Below, piece by piece: positions 1 to 5,752 of a DNA stretch of 7,748 bases. The stretch is from the NCBI GenBank assembly GCA_029861675.1, contig JAOTYV010000236.1, positions 1 to 7,748 of the forward strand. Direction: 5' to 3'. Under the pieces are notes generated by a model that had not been told where the DNA came from, searched no databases, and was given only the letters and a program-made list of their open reading frames with translations. Each line of letters starts with the position of its first letter. The stretch's first letter is position 1. The translations under genes were made by a program, and so were the position numbers. Source of the stretch: Alphaproteobacteria bacterium (GTDB lineage Bacteria; Pseudomonadota; Alphaproteobacteria; UBA8366).

Positions 1-529
1 AATCGGCCTCAACGAAATGTGCCCGCCCGGCGAGATCGAGCCCTTCGGCGTTTGCCCGCGCAACGGACAGGGCCGCCCCTGAAAAATCAACGCCTATTCC
101 GCGGGCCCGCGGCAATTCACTAAGCACGGATAGCAGCAGGCAACCGGTACCGGTTCCCAAATCAAGCAATAGAGGCGCATCCACCGTCTTTCCGCGCAAC
201 ACCGCCAACGCTGTTTCCACCAACACCTCGCTGTCAGGCCGCGGGTCGAGCGTGTCACGGGTAACGCGAAATTCGAGGCCCCAGAACTCCCGGCGGCCGA
301 GGATCTGCGCCATTGGGACGCGCTGCGCCCGCTGCCGAACGAGGTCCATATACTTACCTGTCTCCGGAACGGCGCGATCCGGATCGACGATCAGTCGTCC
401 AGTGTCGGTGCCCAGGACATGAGCCAGCAAGAGCCGCGCTTCGCCGCGGGGCGCATCGACTCCCGCTTCCTTGAGCAGGCCGGCCGCTTCGTCGATGCAG
501 GCTCCAATCGTTCGATCCGCCATCTGCAT
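1..529 (-). CDS. prmC: Peptide chain release factor N5-glutamine methyltransferase PrmC (3' end outside window)
   Basis: PrmC uses S-adenosylmethionine to methylate the glutamine of the GGQ motif in class-1 release factors, which raises their peptide-release activity; it acts in the cytosol. I translated the minus strand from the ATG at 529 and got 176 open codons before the window edge. The N-terminal helical domain carries the family signature VPMAQILGRREFWG (residues 71-84), then DPRPDSEVLVE (95-105), then SAM motif I DLGTGTGCLL (123-132). The catalytic NPPY motif lies beyond the edge and cannot be checked. The ATG at 529 is 8 bp after the prfA stop. A second in-frame ATG at 523 and a TTG at 541 overlapping the prfA stop are possible starts, and none has a strong Shine-Dalgarno sequence. 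Its position directly after its substrate gene prfA is the classic arrangement. Confidence 0.95.
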   Translation of the reverse strand, partial: MQMADRTIGACIDEAAGLLKEAGVDAPRGEARLLLAHVLGTDTGRLIVDPDRAVPETGKYMDLVRQRAQRVPMAQILGRREFWGLEFRVTRDTLDPRPDSEVLVETALAVLRGKTVDAPLLLDLGTGTGCLLLSVLSELPRARGIGVDFSGAALSVARANAEGLDLAGRAHFVEAD

Positions 530-537
530 TGGCCCCG

Positions 538-1602
538 TCAAGTGAGTCGGGCCGTTTCATCTTCGGCGATCAGCAGATCGACAATTTCATCGAGCTCTTC
601 GCCGTTCATTATCTTTTCGAGCTTGTGAAGGGTGAGATCGACACGATGATCGGTGACGCGGCCTTGCGGAAAATTATACGTGCGGATGCGTTGCGACCGG
701 TCACCGGATCCAACCTGACTGCGCCGGTTTTCCGCGCGCTCATCGGCAAGCCGAGTCCGCTCCTGGTCGTACAGGCGTGCCCGCAGCACTTTCATCGCCT
801 TTGCCCGGTTCTTGTGTTGCGACTTTTCATCCTGGCAGGTCACCACGACACCGGTCGGCATATGCGTGATGCGAATTGCGCTATCGGTCTTGTTGACATG
901 TTGTCCACCGGCGCCGGACGCCCGGTAGGTATCGATCCGCAAATCCTTGTCGTCGATCTCGATATCGACGTCATCCGCCTCGGGAAGCACGGCAACGGTC
1001 GCCGCCGACGTATGGATGCGGCCGCTGCTTTCGGTGGCCGGCACGCGTTGCACCCGGTGGACGCCGGACTCAAATTTGAGCCGGGCAAAAACCCCATTGC
1101 CGTTGATCGCCGCTATGGCTTCCTTGAATCCGCCCAGCTCCGTTTCGGCAACCTCGATCGGCTCGAACCGCCAACCATGGGCCTCAGCATACCGTTGATA
1201 CATGCGAAAAAGATCCGCGGCGAAGAGGGACGCTTCATCGCCACCCGTCCCGGCCCGCACTTCGAGGATGGCGCTCCGGTCGTCGGCGGCGTCCTTCGGC
1301 AGCAGCAGCCGCTGCACCTCTTTTTCCAACACCGGCTGGCGCGCCTTGAGCGTGCGAAATTCTTCCTCCGCCATCGACCGCATTTCCTGGTCGCCGCCGG
1401 TATCGGCAATGATTTCAGCCAAATCGGCCATCTCGGCCTGCATGTCGAGGAGTTCGCTCGCCTTGGCCACGATCGGCGCGATATCCGAATATTCCTTCGA
1501 CAGGGCGGTATATTCCGACGGCTCGAGGTCGACCGCCGACATCAACGCGGTTAGTTCGTCCTGACGCGATATCACCGCCCGCAGTTTTTCAACAATACTC
1601 AT
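538..1602 (-). CDS. prfA: Peptide chain release factor 1 (RF1)
   Basis: RF1 recognises UAA and UAG in the ribosomal A site and triggers hydrolysis of peptidyl-tRNA. The protein is 354 residues, normal for the family. The codon-recognition tripeptide is PAT at 188-190 within [15 protein letters not shown]; the PxT form marks RF1, whereas RF2 has SPF. The catalytic GGQ is at 232-234 in [16 protein letters not shown]. The N-terminal helical domain and the C-terminal [13 protein letters not shown] region (308-320) are also present. No frameshift site is visible, as expected for RF1 rather than RF2. The ATG at 1602 overlaps the hemA stop in an ATGA, so the two are probably translationally coupled. 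Gln234 is the expected target of the downstream PrmC. The 341-residue opposite-strand frame over this gene is a mirror and not a gene. Confidence 0.98.
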   Translation of the reverse strand: MSIVEKLRAVISRQDELTALMSAVDLEPSEYTALSKEYSDIAPIVAKASELLDMQAEMADLAEIIADTGGDQEMRSMAEEEFRTLKARQPVLEKEVQRLLLPKDAADDRSAILEVRAGTGGDEASLFAADLFRMYQRYAEAHGWRFEPIEVAETELGGFKEAIAAINGNGVFARLKFESGVHRVQRVPATESSGRIHTSAATVAVLPEADDVDIEIDDKDLRIDTYRASGAGGQHVNKTDSAIRITHMPTGVVVTCQDEKSQHKNRAKAMKVLRARLYDQERTRLADERAENRRSQVGSGDRSQRIRTYNFPQGRVTDHRVDLTLHKLEKIMNGEELDEIVDLLIAEDETARLT

Positions 1603-2882
1603 TCTTCTGAATCCTGCCCGTCCGACGGGTCTTCAAACAACCGACGGACCAATTCCTCCAAACGCTTTACCTCGGCCGCGTCGCCGTCAGGTTGCCGCGC
1701 CATGCCGCGCAATGCGCGGCTCGGACCATCGAGCAAACGGTTGACCAGCAACTCGGTCGCGCGCGCCGCATCCACGCCCGGATGATCGAGCAATAGCTTC
1801 TCGCGCGCCGCGGTAAATTTTTCCCGCAATTCGACGATGACGGGAGACGCATCCCGGTCGGCGCGTCCCTCATACCAAGAACCAACCTCATCGTCGACAA
1901 TTTGCCACGCCGCAGCGGCCGCGGTCTGCCGCTCGCTGCGCCCCTGCAGCGCGACCTGCTCCAAATCGTCCAGCGAATAGCGAAACGCGCCGTCGCACTC
2001 TTCCACCTCCGGCGCAATGTCCGATGGCACGCCGCAATCGAGAAAGAGAATTGGCCGCCGGCGGCGTTTTTTCAAGGCGTCTTCCGCATCCATCTTACTG
2101 ATGATGTGGCGACCCGCGCCGGCGGCGCTTACCACAATATCCGCATCCGCCAGCGCGCCGGCCAAGGCATCGAATGGCACGAAATGGACGCCGGATCGCC
2201 GCGCGACGGTTTCCGCCCGGCTCGAGGCGGCCGTCAGCGTCACCCGCTGCAAGCCGGCCGTGCGCAGCTGCTCGTGGATCAATTCGCCGATGTCGCCAAG
2301 TCCCACGATCAAGCCCGCGCGCGCCGCCAAATCGCCATGGAGATCCTGGCATATTTGAGCTGCGGCGGACGCAATCGAAACCGGTCGCCGGACGATGTCG
2401 GTTTCACTGCGCACCCGCTTCGCCGCGTGATACGCCGATTGCATGACCCGATCCAGTTGCGGCCCGATCATGCCGCACTCCGCCGCCAAACGATGCCCCG
2501 CCTTGACCTGGCCCAGGACCTGCGGTTCGCCCACGATCTGACTGTCCAATGACGACGCAACCGCAAAGACATGCCGCAGGGCCGCGCCATCGTAGAGCGC
2601 ATAGGACTGATCGATTAATTCGTCGTATCCGACATTGCCGATGGCGGCAAAATGATTGCGCACCAAATCGGTCGCGGATTCGGGGCTGTCGTGAATTCCT
2701 TGGATCTCGGTACGGTCGCAGGTCGAGAGAATCAACGCCTGATCGAGACCGCCGGCACGCAACCGGCCGAACATTTGCGGCAACAGAGACTCTTCCATGA
2801 ACAAGCGATCGCGCAGCAGCGCCGTACTGGAGCGGTGATTCGCGCCAACCACGAATATTCGGGCATTGCTCTGCGACGGCAT
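1599..2882 (-). CDS. hemA: Glutamyl-tRNA reductase (C5 pathway of tetrapyrrole synthesis)
   Basis: This enzyme reduces Glu-tRNA(Glu) with NADPH to glutamate-1-semialdehyde, the first step of the C5 route to 5-aminolevulinate and haem. From the ATG at 2882 it has 427 residues, the usual family length. Visible features are GANHRSS near the N terminus (13-19), the catalytic-cysteine segment LSTCDRTE with Cys55, the conserved His104 followed by [18 protein letters not shown] (110-127), a Rossmann GLGDIG (194-199), LDCGVPSDI (281-289), SLDDLEQV (303-310), and a C-terminal helical dimerisation domain. The frame is open upstream to an ATG at 2963, but the extra 27 codons lie inside hisS and look like arginine-rich shadow. 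The 2882 start has an AGGG 7 nt upstream, overlapping the hisS stop, so I chose it. The stop overlaps the prfA start. The motif normally reads STCNR, and here it is STCDR. This is not ALA synthase, which is also called hemA in many alphaproteobacteria. Confidence 0.93.
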   Translation of the reverse strand: MPSQSNARIFVVGANHRSSTALLRDRLFMEESLLPQMFGRLRAGGLDQALILSTCDRTEIQGIHDSPESATDLVRNHFAAIGNVGYDELIDQSYALYDGAALRHVFAVASSLDSQIVGEPQVLGQVKAGHRLAAECGMIGPQLDRVMQSAYHAAKRVRSETDIVRRPVSIASAAAQICQDLHGDLAARAGLIVGLGDIGELIHEQLRTAGLQRVTLTAASSRAETVARRSGVHFVPFDALAGALADADIVVSAAGAGRHIISKMDAEDALKKRRRRPILFLDCGVPSDIAPEVEECDGAFRYSLDDLEQVALQGRSERQTAAAAAWQIVDDEVGSWYEGRADRDASPVIVELREKFTAAREKLLLDHPGVDAARATELLVNRLLDGPSRALRGMARQPDGDAAEVKRLEELVRRLFEDPSDGQDSEE

Positions 2883-2889
2883 GGCGACC

Positions 2890-4134
2890 CTATCGGTATT
2901 TGTCGAGCGCGTCCGCGAGTGTGTCCAGGGGAACCTCCTGCTGTTCGCCGGTATCCATGTCACGCACGCTCGCGGCGCCGCGCGACATTTCGTCCTCGCC
3001 GAGCATAACCGCGGCCGCCGCCGAGACGCGGTTGGCGCGCTTCATGCGCCGGCCGACATTGCCGGAATAGGCGAGATCGACGCGCAGGCCCACGTCGCGT
3101 AATTTTTCCGCAAGGACAAGTGCGTGCCGCTCGGCGTCGGCGCCGATGGGGACCAGCGATACTGGCCGGCGCGCGGGCGACGGTGCCTCGCACAACAGGG
3201 CGAGCCGCTCGATGCCGGCGGCCCACCCGACACCCGGCGTCTCCGGCCCTCCCATCATCTTTATCAAACCATCGTACCGCCCGCCGGCCATCACCGTGCC
3301 CTGCGCACCGAGTTCCTCGGTGACAAATTCGAACGCGGTGTGCGCGTAGTAGTCCAAGCCCCGAACCAGTCGCGGATTGACCACATAGGCGATCCCGACA
3401 TCGTCCAGCCCGCGCCGGACGGCGTCGAAAAAAGCGATACTTTCTTCGTTAAGGTGGTCGAGGAACGATGGCGCGCCGTCGACCACCGCGCGGTCACCCT
3501 TGTTCTTCGAATCGAGAATACGCAACGGGTTTCGGTCGAGACGGCCGCGGCTATCCTCCGACAACGCATCGAGATGATCGGAGAAATACTTCACCAACAC
3601 CTGCCGATAGGCGTTCCGGCTGGCCGGATCGCCGAGCGTATTGATTTGCAGTGTGGTCTTGTCGTGTACGCCGATTTCCTGCAGCACGCGCGCACCGGCA
3701 GCGATGACCTCTACATCCGCCTGCGGTTGCGCCAAACCGACCAGCTCAACGCCGATCTGATGAAATTGGCGAAGCCTGCCTTTTTGGGGCCGCTCATGTC
3801 GAAACATCGGTCCGGCGTAGAAATACCGCAGCGGGGTTTGCTGGACGAGGCCTCCAGAAATAATGCACCGCGCGACGCTGGCCGTATTTTCAGGCCGCAG
3901 GGTGAGCGAATCTCCCCCCTTGTCGGTAAAGGTATAGGTTTCCTTGGTTACGATATCCGACGCATCGCCAAGCGTTCGCTGGAAAACCTGACTGAACTCG
4001 AAAATCGGCGTCGCGATTTCTTCGTAGCCGTAGCGCTCCACCGCCGCCCGGGACATTTCCACGATACGCTGGTGGGCACGCATGGCGTCGGGCAATAGAT
4101 CGTGGGTTCCGCGGACGGGTTGCAGCGATGCCAT
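2890..4134 (-). CDS. hisS: Histidyl-tRNA synthetase
   Basis: This class II synthetase joins histidine to tRNA-His using ATP. The 414 residues match a normal bacterial HisRS. Landmarks in order are RGTHDLLP (8-15), LRPENTA (79-85), class II motif 2 with FRHERPQKGRLRQFHQ (111-126), the histidine-binding LVRGLDYY (256-263), AGGRYDGL (283-290), motif 3 GVGWAAGIERL (301-311), and a C-terminal anticodon-binding domain from about residue 323. Motif 2 is the canonical bacterial form, not the divergent one I recall from Rhizobiales, Caulobacterales and Rhodobacterales. The ATG at 4134 has only a distant AGGA (about 14 nt upstream), so initiation may be weak or lack a Shine-Dalgarno. The gene heads the tightly packed hisS-hemA-prfA-prmC block; its TAG stop lies 7 bp before the hemA start. 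Confidence 0.98.
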   Translation of the reverse strand: MASLQPVRGTHDLLPDAMRAHQRIVEMSRAAVERYGYEEIATPIFEFSQVFQRTLGDASDIVTKETYTFTDKGGDSLTLRPENTASVARCIISGGLVQQTPLRYFYAGPMFRHERPQKGRLRQFHQIGVELVGLAQPQADVEVIAAGARVLQEIGVHDKTTLQINTLGDPASRNAYRQVLVKYFSDHLDALSEDSRGRLDRNPLRILDSKNKGDRAVVDGAPSFLDHLNEESIAFFDAVRRGLDDVGIAYVVNPRLVRGLDYYAHTAFEFVTEELGAQGTVMAGGRYDGLIKMMGGPETPGVGWAAGIERLALLCEAPSPARRPVSLVPIGADAERHALVLAEKLRDVGLRVDLAYSGNVGRRMKRANRVSAAAAVMLGEDEMSRGAASVRDMDTGEQQEVPLDTLADALDKYR

Positions 4135-4295
4135 AGTCGGAAATGCTTTCCTGGTGGGTACGTTCGCGGCGACGATACCAAATCCATGACGGCGGCGGAA
4201 TTGCCGCTTTCGGACGACGCATGGGATTGGCCTCGCGGTTCAGGCGATCCCGCCGGAATAACCGCGAAACGCCCGAGCTGTGACGGTACCCTGTC
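4135..4295. other. rodZ-hisS intergenic region
   Basis: This 161-bp gap follows the rodZ stop and precedes the hisS start. It holds a strong inverted repeat (4233-4267, listed separately). I found no convincing minus-strand -35/-10 pair and no hairpin followed by a T-run. Short open frames that cross into hisS out of frame look like shadows. In many proteobacteria ispG lies between rodZ and hisS; no trace of it is visible here. Confidence 0.6.
4233..4267. repeat. Inverted repeat / hairpin between rodZ and hisS
   Basis: Perfect 8-bp arms TCGCGGTT (4233-4240) and AACCGCGA (4260-4267) enclose 19 nt. Inside them GGCG (4243-4246) and CGCC (4251-4254) can pair over a 4-nt loop. As RNA on the minus strand the stem can extend outward by two G-U pairs and one G-C pair. 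No U-run follows on either strand, so it does not look like an intrinsic terminator. It could be an mRNA processing or stabilising structure. The pairing is visible in the sequence; the role is unknown. Confidence 0.5.
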
Positions 4296-5543
4296 TTATT
4301 GTGGGGTCGACTCCGTCGGCGATTCGATTGTCGCCGCGCCGCCGTCACCGGCACGCGACACGCCGCCCTTGAGCTTATCGGGCTCAAGCGGCACGTCGCG
4401 CCGGACGGACCCGACTGGCCCGATCGCCGGCGCGGATTCGCCATCGACAAAAATGCGCAATCCGCCAGCGTTCCCGGTCAACAAGGACAACCCGTCCCGG
4501 TTCGGGACGAAATAGCGGTCCCCCTTGAACAGCACCCGTGTCAACAACAATTCGTCGGTTTTCTTGTCCCGAACTTCCACCCAGCTATCGGCAACCGCTT
4601 CGACCATAATGCGATTGTCACTCTGGCTGGCGCCATAGTCCTTCGGCGTCCGGTTCGCCGCACTTCCCGAATCGATCGCTGTTTGATCGGACGGCTGAAC
4701 GGCGGCAAGTGCATTGGGGTCAGGTGCTTCCGCCGGAGGATTGGTTACGGCCGGTTTCACGACGGGAGCGGGCGTAGGAGCGGCCACCGAGCGTGCCCGC
4801 GCGCGCGCCACCGATGCCGCAATATTCGGCGCTGCGGCAAGCACCGACGGCTCCGACTTCTTGCTCGCCGGTTCCGGGGCAGTTGCGACGACGGGTGTCG
4901 TTTCGTCTTTCTTCGCCGCGACCGTATCTTTCATCGAATCCTGTTTCGGCGGCTCGGCGTTTTCAGCGGCATCCGCCGTTTTCCCATCGGTGCCGGTCAC
5001 GCTCGAGTCCGGCGGCTCGCCGGCGGCACTCGCGGTGTCGCTGCCATCGACCGGCATGGCGGGAACAACTTCCGCGACCATGTCGTCCGGCGCCGAGAGA
5101 TAACTCCACGTCCCGAATATTCCGAATACCATAATCACGGCGACGATCAAAACCGCGCCGCTGGGAACGCCGCCCTCAGGAATAGGCGCCGGAAAATGCA
5201 GATCCGACCGCGCGTTTAGGCCATCCACTTCCGCCTTGAACCGGGTAACAAGATCATGGCTGTCGAGGCCGAGATGTTCCCCGTAGGTGCGCACAAATCC
5301 GATGGCGTATGTCGGACCGGGCAATTCGTCGATAAGACTTTCTTCTATGGCCTTGAGATAGGGATAGCGGATACGAAGGATTTGCGCGACGTAGCGAAGA
5401 TCCTCGCCACGTTCTTCCCGTCGCGCCCGCAGGACATCTCCGACAGGTTCAAAATCGGTTTCCTGGGAAACCTGTTCCGCAGGTTCCGTCGACGGCGCAT
5501 TCTCATCGCCGCCACGATCCAACTTCCAAAGGTTTTTCGCCAT
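4296..5543 (-). CDS. rodZ: RodZ-like membrane protein (cytoplasmic HTH, one TM helix, periplasmic DUF4115)
   Basis: RodZ links the MreB cytoskeleton to the cell-wall elongation machinery at the inner membrane. The 415-residue product shows the family layout. A short N-terminal tail is followed by an Xre-type helix-turn-helix domain at about 33-101 (GDVLRARREERG..., then LPGPTYAIGFVRTYGEHLGL). A basic/proline stretch leads to one hydrophobic segment at about 128-149 (AVLIVAVIMVFGIFG). A long Ala/Pro/Ser/Thr/Lys-rich linker spans about 150-308, and a C-terminal beta domain at about 310-393 (VEAVADSWVEVRD..., then LLTRVLFKGDRYFVP) matches the DUF4115 fold. In known RodZ proteins the HTH binds MreB rather than DNA; this is assumed here. 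No signal peptide precedes the HTH, fitting a cytoplasmic N terminus. The ATG at 5543 has AGGGGG 12 nt upstream, a long spacing. mreB is not in the window. Confidence 0.9.
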   Translation of the reverse strand: MAKNLWKLDRGGDENAPSTEPAEQVSQETDFEPVGDVLRARREERGEDLRYVAQILRIRYPYLKAIEESLIDELPGPTYAIGFVRTYGEHLGLDSHDLVTRFKAEVDGLNARSDLHFPAPIPEGGVPSGAVLIVAVIMVFGIFGTWSYLSAPDDMVAEVVPAMPVDGSDTASAAGEPPDSSVTGTDGKTADAAENAEPPKQDSMKDTVAAKKDETTPVVATAPEPASKKSEPSVLAAAPNIAASVARARARSVAAPTPAPVVKPAVTNPPAEAPDPNALAAVQPSDQTAIDSGSAANRTPKDYGASQSDNRIMVEAVADSWVEVRDKKTDELLLTRVLFKGDRYFVPNRDGLSLLTGNAGGLRIFVDGESAPAIGPVGSVRRDVPLEPDKLKGGVSRAGDGGAATIESPTESTPQ

Positions 5544-5603
5544 CGCTGGCTTAGGCCCCCTAATCCAACAGCAAGCCCGGCATGCCTACACCCTAAGCCC
5601 GGC
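5544..5603 (-). promoter_or_regulatory. Structured 5' leader of rodZ with alternative pairings and a 7-codon leader frame
   Basis: In the transcript sense, GGCTTAGG (5599-5592) can pair over 36 nt with CCTAAGCC (5555-5548), ending 4 nt before the rodZ ATG. The same CCTAA can instead pair locally with TTAGG (5563-5559) across a GGG loop, which would bury the AGGGGG ribosome-binding sequence. A mini-frame, MPGLLLD (5583-5560), has AGGG 7 nt before its ATG, and its TAG overlaps the rodZ AGGGGG. Direct repeats GCCGGGCTT (5603-5595 and 5581-5573) and the palindrome GGCATGCC (5579-5586) lie in the same stretch. All of this is seen in the sequence; translational control of rodZ is only a hypothesis. 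Confidence 0.3.
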
Positions 5604-5616
5604 TCAGGAAAATGCT

Positions 5617-5639
5617 CTGCTGATGTCGCCCCTCAGCAG
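5617..5639. repeat. 7-bp inverted repeat at the predicted rodZ transcription start
   Basis: CTGCTGA (5617-5623) and TCAGCAG (5633-5639) are perfect inverted arms around a 9-nt centre. The element lies directly downstream of the TATAAT box and covers the predicted start site. It could be an operator or a hairpin near the 5' end of the transcript. No T-run follows on the minus strand, so it is not a terminator. Confidence 0.4.
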
Positions 5640-5641
5640 GA

Positions 5642-5670
5642 ATTATACAACAATCGGCCGCGAAATTGAA
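5642..5670 (-). promoter_or_regulatory. Candidate sigma70-type promoter for rodZ
   Basis: On the minus strand a perfect TATAAT -10 box (5647-5642) is preceded by a 17-nt spacer and TTCAAT (5670-5665), which matches only three positions of the -35 consensus TTGACA. The predicted transcript would start near 5635 and give rodZ a leader of about 90 nt. The exact -10 and correct spacing in the gene's only upstream gap support it; the weak -35 suggests help from an activator or low basal output. Confidence 0.55.
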
Positions 5671-5679
5671 TCTCTCAAT
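5665..5679. promoter_or_regulatory. 15-bp palindrome over the -35 region (operator-like)
   Basis: The sequence ATTGAGAGATTCAAT (minus strand) has perfect 5-bp arms ATTGA/TCAAT around a 5-nt centre. It covers the weak -35 hexamer of the rodZ promoter candidate, where a bound regulator would control RNA polymerase access. The symmetry is seen directly; a protein partner is inference and the arms are short. Confidence 0.25.
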
Positions 5680-5752
5680 CTCGCGCATATTTCCAAAACC
5701 TAGGAAATCCGCCACCCCATACCAACCTCATTTTACTTTTAATTTCAAACAA

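Larger units (their letters stand above)
5544..5752. other. ptsP-rodZ intergenic region
   Basis: This 209-bp stretch is the only sizeable non-coding block besides the rodZ-hisS gap. Its ptsP-proximal third is distinctly AT-rich compared with the surrounding genes. It contains a minus-strand promoter candidate, two palindromes and a structured leader for rodZ, listed separately. There is no clear GC-rich hairpin plus T-run after ptsP. A weak IR (ATTTCC at 5689-5694, GGAAAT at 5703-5708) is present without a T-run, so readthrough from ptsP into rodZ is possible. Confidence 0.6.

Noticed and set aside
529..1554. Plus-strand open frame of 341 codons opposite prfA
   Set aside because: It mirrors prfA almost exactly, has no recognisable motif, and prfA has all RF1 signatures. 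Long antisense frames are expected in GC-rich genes.
2883..2963. N-terminal extension of hemA to the ATG at 2963
   Set aside because: The added 27 codons overlap hisS by over 70 bp and resemble no GluTR. The ATG at 2882 has a good ribosome-binding site and gives the normal family N terminus.
3124..4098. Plus-strand open frame of 324 codons opposite hisS
   Set aside because: It lies wholly inside hisS on the other strand and shows no family motif; GC-rich codon bias explains it.
3890..4450. Minus-strand frame of 186 codons across rodZ end, the gap and hisS start
   Set aside because: It overlaps two confirmed genes out of frame, is arginine/proline-rich and carries no motif. It is not an ispG remnant.
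4299..5219. Plus-strand open frame of 306 codons opposite rodZ
   Set aside because: The translation is arginine-rich and low in complexity, typical of an antisense shadow over the Ala/Pro-rich linker of RodZ.
5689..5708. Hairpin ATTTCC/GGAAAT as a ptsP terminator
   Set aside because: The stem is only 6 bp and A/T-rich, and no T-run follows on the minus strand.
5676..5730. Small minus-strand frame of 18 codons (starting MRLVWGGG) after ptsP
   Set aside because: There is no ribosome-binding site before its ATG and no support beyond an open frame.
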